Counted from the first letter of the stretch, positions 46,661 through 55,379 are shown. The stretch: 64,000 bases of DNA from Candidatus Woesearchaeota archaeon (GCA_002687795.1 NZBG01000024.1:1-64000); one strand, 5' to 3'. Numbers and translations are program-made. The notes: generated by a model from the sequence alone, not told the origin.

Positions 46661-46730
46661 TGACCAGTGGGTTTCCCGCTTACACGCCTTCTAACCAGTA
46701 AATTCTTAACTTCAGCATACCCACTGGTCA
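46661..46730 (-). ncRNA. Candidate structured RNA closed by a 12 bp perfect stem
   Basis: TGACCAGTGGGT and ACCCACTGGTCA pair perfectly around 46 nt. The TATA box at 46749-46760 is nearly symmetric; on the minus strand it lies 20-30 nt before position 46730, which is exactly where the stem begins. A minus-strand RNA starting at the stem is thus plausible. It is not a tRNA: no T-loop or D-loop consensus. A DNA element with inverted repeats is the main alternative. Confidence 0.3.
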
Positions 46731-46750
46731 CTGGACAACCCCGCGTAAGA

Positions 46751-46760
46751 TATATAAATA
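46751..46760. promoter_or_regulatory. Near-symmetric TATA box upstream of the RadA-linked gene
   Basis: TATATAAATA can be read on either strand. On plus it would give a transcript starting near 46785 with a leader of about 100 nt before ATG 46887. On minus it would start at the hairpin element. Confidence 0.45.
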
Positions 46761-46780
46761 ACCTTTACCTTACCATATCT

Positions 46781-46813
46781 GTTGCTTAACCGCAACCACT
46801 CCAATCCCTGGAG
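46781..46813 (+). promoter_or_regulatory. Two small hairpins in the long leader before the 94-residue gene
   Basis: GTTGC-N6-GCAAC (46781-46796) and CTCCA-N5-TGGAG (46799-46813) lie next to each other near the predicted 5' end of the transcript. A leader of about 100 nt is unusual in a genome with mostly leaderless mRNAs, so RNA-level control is possible. Confidence 0.35.
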
Positions 46814-46886
46814 CTGGAAATAACATTTCTGGGCTCATAACCAAGGGGATTTGAAACAAAAAGCGAAAAGCAAGGAGGTGTCTCAA

Positions 46887-47171
46887 ATGGAGACCAAAAA
46901 TACAGAAGATACAGGCAAGAATATGCCTGAAAAGAAGTTTAGGGCTGGTGCAGTATGCGCCACAATATGGGAAAATATGGGCAAAACAAAGGAAGGTGAG
47001 CCCACTGCATACAAAACGATTTCTGTGGAAAGAAATTATAAAGACAAGAATGATGAATGGAAATCAACAAACTCTTTCAGAGTTAATGATCTTCCAAGGT
47101 TGTCTTTGGTTCTGAGCAAGGCATATGAGCATGTTGCTCTCAAAGATATGACATCAAGCAATCTTGCCTAA
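46887..47171 (+). CDS. Small conserved-looking protein upstream of RadA
   Basis: The 94-residue protein reads KFRAGAVCATIWENMGKT, then KTISVERNYKDKNDEWKSTN and DLPRLSLVLSKAYEHVAL. It looks like a small beta-sheet domain, possibly nucleic-acid-binding, and I recall similar short proteins near radA in other archaea, but I cannot assign a family. AAGGAGGTG just upstream fixes ATG 46887 over the ATT/TTG-type extension at 46851. RadA follows after 72 nt. Confidence 0.55.
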   Translation: METKNTEDTGKNMPEKKFRAGAVCATIWENMGKTKEGEPTAYKTISVERNYKDKNDEWKSTNSFRVNDLPRLSLVLSKAYEHVALKDMTSSNLA

Positions 47172-47179
47172 ACCCTAAC

Positions 47180-47200
47180 ATTTTATTTTTTTATTTTTAA
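47180..47200 (+). terminator. T-rich tract between the small gene and radA
   Basis: Runs of four, seven and five T follow the stop at 47171. An ATTTATAAAAATC promoter-like element comes next (near 47200-47211), so radA probably has its own promoter. Confidence 0.45.
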
Positions 47201-47243
47201 TTTATAAAAATCAATATATAATAAAAACCAAAAGGTGATTATC

Positions 47244-48227
47244 ATGGAAAAAAAAGAAGAACCTGAGCAAAAAAGCCAGGAAAAAAAAGAACCAAGTATA
47301 GAAAAGCTTCCGGGCATTGGAGCTGCAACCGCGGAAAAGTTAAAGGAAAGCGGTTATTCTGAGGTGCTTAGCATTGCAGTAGCATCTCCCGGTGAGTTGT
47401 GCGATGCAACCGGTGTAAATGAAGCAGCTGCAAGAAAAGTTATTCAAGCTGCAAGAAGCATGATGGAAATGGGCTTTGAATCCGGCACAGAACTATTAGA
47501 AAGAAGGAAAAAGGTTATCAAGATAACCACTGGCTCTAATGCTGTTGACGAAATCTTGGGAGGCGGCTTTGAAACTGGCTCAATAATAGAAGCCTATGGA
47601 GCTTATGGAAGCAGCAAGACCCAAATAGCTCATCAGTTAGCTGTAAACGCCCAGCTTCCTCTAAGCAAGAAAGGAGCAGAAGGCAACGTTGTCTACATTG
47701 ACACGGAAAACACATTCAGGCCTGAAAGAATAATCCAGTTTGCTGAAGGCATAGGCATTGACCCTAAAAAAGCCCTTGACAACATAAAAGTTGCAAAAGC
47801 ATTCAACTCTGACCATCAAATGCTCTTAGCGGAAAAGATTGAAGAGTTAATCAGTAAAAGCCTTAATGTAAAGCTAGTCATTATTGATTCATTGACAGCT
47901 CACTTCAGGGCAGAGTTCATAGGCAGGGGAACATTAGCAGAAAGGCAGCAGAAAATCAACAGGCACATGAAAGTATTGTCAAAGCTTGCAGACACGCACA
48001 ATCTGTGTGTTTATGTAACAAACCAGGTCATGGCAAAGCCTGACACATTCTTTGGAGACCCAACCGAAGCAATCGGCGGCCATATTGTTGGCCACAACAG
48101 CGCTTTCAGGATTTATTTGAGAAGAGGCAAGAAAGGAACAAGAGTTGCAAAGCTTGTAGATTCTCCTAACTTGCCTGAGAACGAAGCAGTATTTAATATA
48201 ACAGAAGCTGGAATTAGGGATGTTTAA
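47244..48227 (+). CDS. radA: DNA repair and recombination ATPase RadA
   Basis: RadA is the archaeal RecA/Rad51 recombinase. Residues 15-75 are the helix-hairpin-helix N-domain (KLPGIGAATAEKL). The ATPase core has IDTENTFRPERI, VIIDSLTAHFRAEF (Walker B) and a loop-2 region VMAKPDTFFGDP. Walker A reads GAYGSSKT (residues 119-126) where RadA normally has GEFGSGKT, so the invariant glycine before Lys125 is Ser124. GGTGA just before ATG 47244 decides the start over GTG 47235. At 327 residues it is full length. Confidence 0.93.
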   Translation: MEKKEEPEQKSQEKKEPSIEKLPGIGAATAEKLKESGYSEVLSIAVASPGELCDATGVNEAAARKVIQAARSMMEMGFESGTELLERRKKVIKITTGSNAVDEILGGGFETGSIIEAYGAYGSSKTQIAHQLAVNAQLPLSKKGAEGNVVYIDTENTFRPERIIQFAEGIGIDPKKALDNIKVAKAFNSDHQMLLAEKIEELISKSLNVKLVIIDSLTAHFRAEFIGRGTLAERQQKINRHMKVLSKLADTHNLCVYVTNQVMAKPDTFFGDPTEAIGGHIVGHNSAFRIYLRRGKKGTRVAKLVDSPNLPENEAVFNITEAGIRDV

Positions 48228-48249
48228 TTTTCTTTTTTCTTTTTCTTTG
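48228..48249 (+). terminator. T-rich terminator after radA
   Basis: Several runs of four to six T separated by single C follow the radA stop codon at once. The convergent cysteine-rich gene ends just beyond it. Confidence 0.5.
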
Positions 48250-48250
48250 A

Positions 48251-49437
48251 TTAACCCTTCTTAAATATTTTCCCAAGATAAGAAAACCATCCAAAACATT
48301 TCCCTTTATAAGCTTTCTTTAAGAACCCACATTTCAAGGGTTTGCACTCATTCCCTTCAGTAAACTCGTTATCTTCACATTCAAGCTCAACACATTCATG
48401 GTCTAAAATCTGTTCATTTTCATAACATTCTAACTTAACACATTCATGTTCAAAGGCAAACTCATCTTCTTTGCATTCTAATTTAATGCATTCATGTTCC
48501 CCAAGGTATTCATCATCCTCGCATTCCAGTGAAATACATTCATGCTCAACCAACTGTTCATCTTCCTTGCATTCCAATGAAATACATTTATTCTCAGAGC
48601 ATTCTTCATCTTCTTTGCAAACACTGCTCTCGCAGCATTCATAATCATAACATGTATTGTTCATTGGATATTGGCATTCATCGCATTCCGACTTTGAGCA
48701 GGTACCTTCTTCACATATTTCATCAGTGAAACAATCTTCATTCCTGTCGCAGGATGGCATCTCTATACAATTCGCCCTTTCCCTTAAATTATACTTTGCT
48801 CTTTCACAGCCATCGTATGATACTATAAACCTTGATACATTAAGAGGGGTTTCCCAGCTCATTATGAAGCGGTTCTTTGTTTTGAACTGCCTTACTACCA
48901 TATCAGTCTCATTAAACTCTTTACTGAGAATATCAGGAGCATGCGTATATGTTTTCTTTTCCTTTGTTTCAGCATCATACCTTAATGTATAGGGCTGGTT
49001 AAACCTTAAAGAATTATCTTTATCTATCTTGAAATTATTGGCAGTAAACTTGGCATAGAAGGTATCATTTCTTTTATAGCAGTAGTCCACAGACATATTG
49101 AATATCCTGCAGCTGAACTTAAACGCAGGGCATTTTGCAGTAGATTTCCTTCTCCCGATAACAACAGTATACCTTGTTGGTTTACTGCTTACAAACAAAG
49201 CCTCCTCTGAACGGAAGCGAAATTTATTGTCTTCATACTCAGTCCAAGTTCCATCAACCTTAAAATAAGGATCTTTTGAGCTCTTTTTCCTTGCAGATAC
49301 CAGCCCCTTTGATTTTCCAGAGACACCAGTTATAAGGATAGAGCCATCATCATTACATTTGATAGAGGCTGCGTAGGAGAAAGTAGACAAAACAAAAAAA
49401 ACAAGAAAAAACTAAAAACTAAAAATAGTTTTTTCAT
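48251..49437 (-). CDS. Secreted cysteine-rich repeat protein, -1 frame change in its signal peptide
   Basis: The open frame from TTG 49390 gives 379 residues with no signal peptide. But an ATG at 49437, overlapping the upstream stop as TAATG, begins MKKLFLVFSFFLFF, a clear signal peptide in another frame. A -1 shift in the eight T (A8 on plus, 49394-49401) joins it to VLSTFSYAASIKC. The slip site TTT TTT TTG contains U UUU UUG in phase. Residues about 1-205 are an unknown beta-rich domain; after CNRDEDCFTDEIC come seven or so units of the type LECKEDEQLVEHECIS, acidic with one Cys pair each. Probably cell-surface, disulfide- or metal-rich. No family recognised. Confidence 0.65.
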
Positions 49438-52049
49438 TATTCCGTGTTTCCTTCTTCAGAAGGTTTTGGTTCTTCAAATGACTCCTCTTCGAACTCTTCT
49501 TCAAAGTCTTCAGACTCTTTTTCTTCGAAAAACTCTTCTTCTTCAAAAGGTTCCTCATCAAAACCCTCCATCTCTTCAAAGGGTTCTTCTTCAAATTCTT
49601 CCTCCTCGAAAAACTCTTCTTCATCTTCTCCAATTTCTTCCCAGTCATCAAATTCCTCTCCTTCTAGACCTCCTTCCAGTTCATTTATTTCACTATATAA
49701 GTCTTCAATCTGCTCCTCCTGGAACTGGTCATTCAAAGAGCTGCATGCATCATCTCCAACATAATTATCGCTCTCATCAAAGCAGTAATCAGGAGCTGTC
49801 CCATGATCAACTTCACCCTGGAAGAACTCTTCGTGCAATGCGCTGCATGCGTCATTTCCTATATACTCACCATCCTCATAACAATAATCAGGAGGCCCTC
49901 CTTCTCCTGGCCCTCCTTCACCGCCAGGACCTCCCCTCTCATCATTCCTTCTACTACACTCTTCATCACCAACATATTCCCCACTTTCATCAAAGCAGTA
50001 TTCAGGAGCAGTTCCAAATTTTCCTTCGCCTCCATACAACTCTTCTATTATAACTGCGCATTTCAATTCTCCTATAAATCCCATCCCTTCTCCTTCAAAG
50101 CATTCATCAGGTGATGCGCCATACCTCTCTTTCATCATATTATGGCACTCTTCCCAGTTGCTTGCGCCAAGGCTAACACACCCTGGATCAATCCTTTTCA
50201 TACATTCCTCATCACCAACATACCATCCAATTTCATCCAGGCACTCTGGAGGTGAAGGCCCAAATTCACCTTCTTCTCCTTCTTCACCCCAGCCCATTAT
50301 ACCTGCGCATTCTTCATGGCCAATAAACATATCTCCTTCCACGCACTCATCAGGATGGGCTCCAGCATATTCTACTCCTGTCAGTTGCTTGCAATAATCT
50401 CCCCCTATGTATTGCCCTTCTCTAAAGCATTCTTCTGGGGGCCTTCCCATCATATCCCACATTGCCTCCTCACATGCATGCATTCCAATATACTGTCCAT
50501 TATCCATGCATTCCCTTGGCATTGTGTTGGAATCTCCTCCCTCATCACCCCACATGCCTTCACAGTCATCAAATGTTGTTCCCCCAGCTTCAGCGCATTC
50601 AGGGTTTATTGCAGCAATGCATTCTTCATCTCCGATGTAATTATCATTTTCATCAAGGCATTCTGGTGGTGTTGGGCCATATATATCACCCATGATTTCC
50701 TCGCATTCTTCTTTTGAATAGGCACCAGCTTCTTTGCATTCAGGGGGTAGTATTATTTCCATGCATTCTTCTTCTGTGGTTGCTCCAGCTTCTAGACATT
50801 CAGGAGGCAGCATAATTTCCATCATAATTTCCTTGCATTCTTCTCTTGAATAGGCACCAGCATCTTTGCATTCTTGCGGCAGCATTATGTCCATGCACTC
50901 TTGCTCTCCTATAAAAATGCCGTCTTCATCAAGGCACTGCAGTGGAGTAGGGCCATATATCTCAACCATAATTTCCTCGCACTCCATTGGACCTATAAAC
51001 TCGCCATTCTCCATACATTCATCAGGCGGAGACCCATAAATTTCAAACATCAGTTCCTCGCATTCTTCTTGTGTAGTTAGGCCTTCTCTCACGCATTCAG
51101 GAGGCATAAAATCATCAAACATCTCTCTTTCTTTTTCTCTTACATGCTCTGTAAATTCTTTATCTTCAAACCCTTCAGGCATTTCTATTGTATCTAGCTC
51201 ATCACAAGCCCTTTGATTAAATTCAAACTCGCATTCAATTGCTAAAGGGACAGCCTTTTCGCACACTTTTCTATGGCTTTTAACAGGTATCTTGCTGCAA
51301 TCGCACTCTCTTGGATCAATAAAGCATTGTGCCATTCCATCCATAATTCCTTCTTTTGCTTTTTCTTCCCTGTCTTTTAGATCATCCCCTATATATTCAT
51401 CCAGCCAGTCAAGGGCATTATCAATATCACATCTTGGCTCTGCTTCCATTAGCTTCCAGTCCTGCAAAGCAAGTTTTTCGCATAAATTCTGGATTTTTGC
51501 AGCAAGCTCAACTGCCATCTTATTTTTATCTGCCTGTGTGCTTTGCGCATCAATCATACTTTTAACTTCATCCCAGTCAGCTGGCATTGATTCTTCCATC
51601 TCCTTTAATATCGCATTAATAGCAGCCATCCTTTCATTTGTTTCGTTTTGTAAATCAGGGCTTGCTTCCTGTTCTATAATTGTAGAAATATTATGTGCTC
51701 TTGCCAAAGCTTTCTTAGTTTCATCTGGTTTATTCTTATCAACCATTAGCTTTGCTTCTGCAACCTTTTCTTCAGTAACCTTTAAGGCAAACTCTGCCTT
51801 ATCCTTCCCCTTCTTTAAGGTAAGCCTGACATCATCTATAAACGTGTCAACAACATAAAGTGGGCTGTCAGGAGTTATGCCTGCCTTATTTTCTATGATT
51901 TCTTCCTCAATAAACATTTCCTCGTCTTCAAAATCCTCAAAAGCACTTTCATCAAGAGTAGCCTCTCTGGCAAACATATCATCCTGCGCATAAACAATAC
52001 CAATACATAGAATTAATATTAATAAGAACCATTTCTCCATTTTTCTCAT
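49437..52049 (-). CDS. Large secreted protein with DUF5667-like domain and 17 cysteine-pair repeats
   Basis: The 870-residue protein has a signal peptide (MEKWFLLILILCIGIVYAQ). Residues about 55-130 (GITPDSPLYVVDTFIDDVRL) fit the DUF5667 pattern of exported proteins. From about 310 to 790 I count 17 units of 20-35 residues, each with PxEC at the start and an EEC-type second Cys, often with YIGDEEC or AGAYSKEEC. The last 85 residues are strongly acidic (runs of Glu and Phe). The stop overlaps the ATG of the next cysteine-rich gene. GAGGTG at about 52055 is the RBS. A surface matrix or metal-binding role is likely. Confidence 0.75.
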   Translation of the reverse strand: MRKMEKWFLLILILCIGIVYAQDDMFAREATLDESAFEDFEDEEMFIEEEIIENKAGITPDSPLYVVDTFIDDVRLTLKKGKDKAEFALKVTEEKVAEAKLMVDKNKPDETKKALARAHNISTIIEQEASPDLQNETNERMAAINAILKEMEESMPADWDEVKSMIDAQSTQADKNKMAVELAAKIQNLCEKLALQDWKLMEAEPRCDIDNALDWLDEYIGDDLKDREEKAKEGIMDGMAQCFIDPRECDCSKIPVKSHRKVCEKAVPLAIECEFEFNQRACDELDTIEMPEGFEDKEFTEHVREKEREMFDDFMPPECVREGLTTQEECEELMFEIYGSPPDECMENGEFIGPMECEEIMVEIYGPTPLQCLDEDGIFIGEQECMDIMLPQECKDAGAYSREECKEIMMEIMLPPECLEAGATTEEECMEIILPPECKEAGAYSKEECEEIMGDIYGPTPPECLDENDNYIGDEECIAAINPECAEAGGTTFDDCEGMWGDEGGDSNTMPRECMDNGQYIGMHACEEAMWDMMGRPPEECFREGQYIGGDYCKQLTGVEYAGAHPDECVEGDMFIGHEECAGIMGWGEEGEEGEFGPSPPECLDEIGWYVGDEECMKRIDPGCVSLGASNWEECHNMMKERYGASPDECFEGEGMGFIGELKCAVIIEELYGGEGKFGTAPEYCFDESGEYVGDEECSRRNDERGGPGGEGGPGEGGPPDYCYEDGEYIGNDACSALHEEFFQGEVDHGTAPDYCFDESDNYVGDDACSSLNDQFQEEQIEDLYSEINELEGGLEGEEFDDWEEIGEDEEEFFEEEEFEEEPFEEMEGFDEEPFEEEEFFEEKESEDFEEEFEEESFEEPKPSEEGNTE
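49690..51110 (-). repeat. Degenerate tandem coding repeats of the cysteine-rich protein
   Basis: About 17 imperfect units of 60-105 bp encode the two-cysteine modules. Units fall into two alternating flavours, one with D-x-x-x-Y-(I/V)-G-D-E-E-C and one with E-A-G-A-x-(S/T)-x-E-E-C. The alternation suggests growth by duplication of a two-module block. Confidence 0.65.
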
Positions 52050-52088
52050 TTTTTAACACCTCTTTTTGTAACAATAAATTAGACTTTG

Positions 52089-52110
52089 CAGTATACTAAT
52101 ATGTATACTG
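52089..52110. promoter_or_regulatory. 22 bp perfect dyad, candidate operator of the surface operon
   Basis: CAGTATAC and GTATACTG are perfect arms around TAATAT. Minus-strand TATA (TTTATATG, about 52113-52121) lies just upstream, so the dyad covers the space between TATA and the likely transcription start, an ideal repressor site. The inner GTATAC is itself palindromic and recurs as AGTATACT at 59201-59208 in the HxlR promoter region. Confidence 0.6.
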
Positions 52111-52135
52111 GCATATAAATGTTTTTATTAGAAGT

Positions 52136-53845
52136 CTATAAGCCTAATTCAACATCCTGTTCATACTTTTTCCTAAACTTCAAGGCATGCTCAGCCTTCT
52201 GCAGTTCCCTGCCAAGATAGATTGCATGGTCAGTCTTATAAATCTGCCCAACATGAGAAATCTTCAAACCGATATCCAAGGCAGTCTTCCCTTCAAACCT
52301 CTCAAGCTCCTGATTACTCTCTTTATCAACATGGGTAAGCACAATATTATTATCTTTTACCTCAATAACATAATTCCCTCTTGCATCATTGTAATCAATC
52401 TTCTGTTTTCTAAACTTAGCAAGCGTATCCTCAACCTGCTGATAATAATGATTATAGATATGCGCGCTTCCTGAAGTGATAGTAAGAATTCCAGGCTTAA
52501 CTCCTATTTCATCAGCAATCCTTTTCTGTATTGCAGCGCATCCATAAGCATTCTCAGGCCAGCCCTGAGTCATGTCATGGCTTCTGAAGAACACAAACAG
52601 GTTAAGCTTTTCATCATGAATCAATGCCTGTAGGAATACAAGGCATGGGCTGCTCTTATGCTTTCTCATCAGCTCATCCTGGGCATGCCATGTAATTGCC
52701 ACAACATTCTTTGACTTAGGGTCTCTCTTAAGAACCTCAATCATATCCTGCAGTTGGTCAATCTCACAGCATTCCTTTCCAAGCTTGTTTTTCTTATAAA
52801 TTAGATTTGCATCTAAATGTGAACCTTGGCCAAACTCAAAATCCTTATACTCCTTAGAACTAACCAACTCCTTGATTTCCTCAGCAGAAGGATAATAATA
52901 AGCCCTCAGCTTATTCCCATAAGTATAAGCCTTGCCTTCAGGCAGTATAGGAGACAAAATCTCTTTCTTATAAGCCTCAATCTTTTCATTTGTTAATGGA
53001 ACAAGGAAAGGGTTATATGATAAATCAATGTTCTGCGGGTCATGTATAACAGCAACCATATTATTGATTTCTTTGATCCACCTGTCAGTCTCTGCATTCA
53101 TAAGGTTATCCTTTCCATACCTATAGATATTATGTATGATCTCAACCCAGGTTTCAGGAATTGTACTGCAATGCACAACCAAAGGTCCCCCTTCATATTG
53201 CATAGCAACCTTTGACTTTTCATATTCAAAGGTGTATGGCTGCTCAATAAAAGGCTCTTTCCTCTCAAGCATCCTAATCAAGTCGTTTGCTTTCTCAATC
53301 TTCTCCTCAAAGCTTGCATCAGGCATATCCTTATTCAAATCAATAAGCTTTACATTATCTTTAACCTTCATAACCATCTCAGTAGGAATATTCTTATCAA
53401 TATACACAGAATTCTCAAACCCTGGAACCTTTCTGTTTTCATCAATGCCTTTTTCAAAGAAAGCCCTTAATGCATTAGCGCTTGTAAGCTCAACCCCTTC
53501 ATCACTCTTAGCAGTGCCATCTCCGGACTTGGAAGAATACTCCTCACCCAGCATTATGATATATCTTATGTAAGGATTGCCTAAAATATTCCTTAACATC
53601 CCTGTAAGTCCTGATGGTGTGTAAAAGTTAGTGGCAATCGCAAGATTCTCCTTATCAAGCCTGGGAATAACAGCGTCCCTCATAGTCCATAAGAAAGTCA
53701 CAGCAACATTAGGCAAATCAGAAGCATTGTTTTTTCCTGATTCCTTAAACAGATGATAAGCAACCCTGTCCTTGACAGCAACAGGCCAGCCAAGACTGCC
53801 ATCACTGCCTTTTAAGACCTTAATATCATCAATATTCAGGCTCAT
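52136..53845 (-). CDS. thyA: Archaeal thymidylate synthase with N-terminal DUF4346-like domain
   Basis: The C-terminal about 200 residues match ThyA/dCMP hydroxymethylase: SSPCLVFLQALI contains the catalytic cysteine, FFRSHDMTQGWPENAYG the dUMP-binding Arg/Ser and Asn, and SGSAHIYNHY the late HxY. The first about 250 residues (VAVTFLWTM, IATNFYTPSGLTGMLRNILGNP, IIMLGEEY) resemble the DUF4346 domain fused to this enzyme in several archaea. The cofactor may be a pterin other than tetrahydrofolate. Length 569 agrees with the fused form. Confidence 0.8.
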   Translation of the reverse strand: MSLNIDDIKVLKGSDGSLGWPVAVKDRVAYHLFKESGKNNASDLPNVAVTFLWTMRDAVIPRLDKENLAIATNFYTPSGLTGMLRNILGNPYIRYIIMLGEEYSSKSGDGTAKSDEGVELTSANALRAFFEKGIDENRKVPGFENSVYIDKNIPTEMVMKVKDNVKLIDLNKDMPDASFEEKIEKANDLIRMLERKEPFIEQPYTFEYEKSKVAMQYEGGPLVVHCSTIPETWVEIIHNIYRYGKDNLMNAETDRWIKEINNMVAVIHDPQNIDLSYNPFLVPLTNEKIEAYKKEILSPILPEGKAYTYGNKLRAYYYPSAEEIKELVSSKEYKDFEFGQGSHLDANLIYKKNKLGKECCEIDQLQDMIEVLKRDPKSKNVVAITWHAQDELMRKHKSSPCLVFLQALIHDEKLNLFVFFRSHDMTQGWPENAYGCAAIQKRIADEIGVKPGILTITSGSAHIYNHYYQQVEDTLAKFRKQKIDYNDARGNYVIEVKDNNIVLTHVDKESNQELERFEGKTALDIGLKISHVGQIYKTDHAIYLGRELQKAEHALKFRKKYEQDVELGL

Positions 53846-53914
53846 TTTATAATCAGGAAAAATCAGAATTATTTAAATAAAGTTGTGATGGAAAATATAT
53901 AAAATAGAATTGTT

Positions 53915-54406
53915 TTATTCATCCTTATACTTAACCAAAGGAACCAGCTCTTCGCTCAGAACTTCACCGGAAGAGCTGTCAATCTTAACATTCAGTGTGG
54001 ATAAGGCGCTGGTGATATATGTAATGTTCCATACCTGTCCTATACCAAGCTTCTGCAGTATAACAATGATCTTTGTAGAATCAACCTTATACTTCTCTGC
54101 CCTTAATTTGTTTGTAATCCCCAATGCTTCCTCAAGGCTTACCTTAACCTTATCAAGCTCAAGCCCAAAAACATCTGTTTCCTCTTTCTTAAAAACCTCC
54201 TGTTCAGGTATTATCTCCATATTATTCTCAGTCAGCTTAAAGGTTGTAATATTATCCTTTTTCTTACTATAATAACCAGCCTGCCATTCTTCTTCTCCCG
54301 GGAGAATCTTAAACAGGTATGAAAGAAAGCTCTCTTTATTCTTCTTTCTCCATTCATTGAACTCAGGGAATTTCTCCAGTTTCTTAGGGATTTCTTCAGG
54401 TTTCAT
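53915..54406 (-). CDS. Hypothetical soluble protein
   Basis: A 163-residue acidic/basic protein without signal peptide. The second half (SLEEALGITNKLRAEKY, then WNITYITSALSTLNVKIDSS, GEVLSEELVPL) resembles a PepSY-like alpha/beta unit. Function unknown. Its ATG overlaps the end of the PfkB gene by 11 nt, so it is the last gene of the S6e operon. Confidence 0.55.
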   Translation of the reverse strand: MKPEEIPKKLEKFPEFNEWRKKNKESFLSYLFKILPGEEEWQAGYYSKKKDNITTFKLTENNMEIIPEQEVFKKEETDVFGLELDKVKVSLEEALGITNKLRAEKYKVDSTKIIVILQKLGIGQVWNITYITSALSTLNVKIDSSSGEVLSEELVPLVKYKDE

Positions 54407-55379
54407 TTAACTTATCAAGCTCCTTTTTCAAATCATGCTCAAGCCTTGCGCCAACCTGCTCCACTACTTTTGCGCCAAAATAAGAGCCTATCTTACCGCA
54501 TTTTTCTATATCATAATCTTTGCATAACCCATATAAAAAACCTGCAGCAAAAATATCGCCTGCCCCAGTGGTATCAACAGCATTAGCTTTGAATGCATTT
54601 ACTTTATGGGTGTTTCCTTTATGTTTGATAATAGAACCTTTATCTCCCAGCTTTACAACAGCAGTCTCAACCTCTTCAGCTATCTTATGCAGAGCCTCTT
54701 CAGGCTCTAAGCCAGTGAATGTCTTTGCTTCTTCTTCATTAGCAAAAACAATGTCTGTGTAATCTCTTATTATTTTCTTAAAATCTTCAAGGTTCCTTCT
54801 TATTAATGCAGGGTCGCTTAAATCAAGTGAGACCTTAACATTATTCTTTTTAGCAATATCCATTGCATGAATACAGGCTTCTTTAAGAGCAGGGTCTTCT
54901 AACATATACGCTTCTATATGCAGTATTTTGCTTTCAGCTATCTCCTCTTCCCTGATATGTTCCTTTCTAAGCTCTAAAGCTGCGCCAAGATGTGTTGCAA
55001 ATGTTCTCTCGCTGTCATCTGTTATAAAGGTTATAACATGCCCTGTCTTTCTGTTGTTTCTGGTAACATGTGGTATGATTCCATCCTTTACAAGATCATT
55101 TTCAAATGAGTTTCCATGTTCATCATGACCAATAACACCGCAGAATGCAGATTTCCCGCCAAGCTTTGCCAGGCCAACAGCAACATTAACAGCTGAACCA
55201 CCTGGAGAGGTTTTGATTACCTTATCCTTGATCCCTTCTGTTAACCTTATCGAATGCTCTTCATTAACAAGGTGCATTTCTCCCTTTTTGAGACTTAAAG
55301 CTGCTAAATTCTCATGCCCAGTTTCAGTAAAAATGTCCATCAAAGGGCTTCCGATTGCATAAATATCATATTTTTTCAT
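54396..55379 (-). CDS. PfkB-family carbohydrate or nucleoside kinase
   Basis: A 327-residue ribokinase-fold enzyme. SPGGSAVNVAVGLAKLGG is the first PfkB signature and DTTGAGDIFAAGFLYGL the second, with the catalytic aspartate. The overall layout is closest to adenosine-kinase-like members. In DPANN these enzymes often serve nucleoside salvage. It overlaps the upstream methyltransferase by 4 nt. Confidence 0.87.
   Translation of the reverse strand: MKKYDIYAIGSPLMDIFTETGHENLAALSLKKGEMHLVNEEHSIRLTEGIKDKVIKTSPGGSAVNVAVGLAKLGGKSAFCGVIGHDEHGNSFENDLVKDGIIPHVTRNNRKTGHVITFITDDSERTFATHLGAALELRKEHIREEEIAESKILHIEAYMLEDPALKEACIHAMDIAKKNNVKVSLDLSDPALIRRNLEDFKKIIRDYTDIVFANEEEAKTFTGLEPEEALHKIAEEVETAVVKLGDKGSIIKHKGNTHKVNAFKANAVDTTGAGDIFAAGFLYGLCKDYDIEKCGKIGSYFGAKVVEQVGARLEHDLKKELDKLNET

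Noticed and set aside
46661..46740. Box H/ACA guide RNA on the plus strand (ACA at 46735-46737 after the stem)
   Set aside because: The ACA is several bases away from the stem, no pseudouridylation pocket or K-turn is clear, and no plus-strand TATA precedes it. Kept only as a candidate structured element.
46820..46850. tRNA-Met-like anticodon arm (GGGCTCATAACC) that could be a split tRNA half
   Set aside because: No T-arm consensus (GGTTCRA) follows, the anticodon stem has a mismatch, and the sequence lies in the leader of a protein gene with a strong RBS.
49690..51110. CRISPR-like array in the repeat region at 50 kb
   Set aside because: The repeats are imperfect, in frame and coding, with varied unit length; they are protein modules.
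49444..51858. Long plus-strand open frames rich in Ser and His opposite the cysteine-rich gene
   Set aside because: They mirror the Glu/Cys codon bias of the minus-strand gene and have no RBS, promoter or family match.
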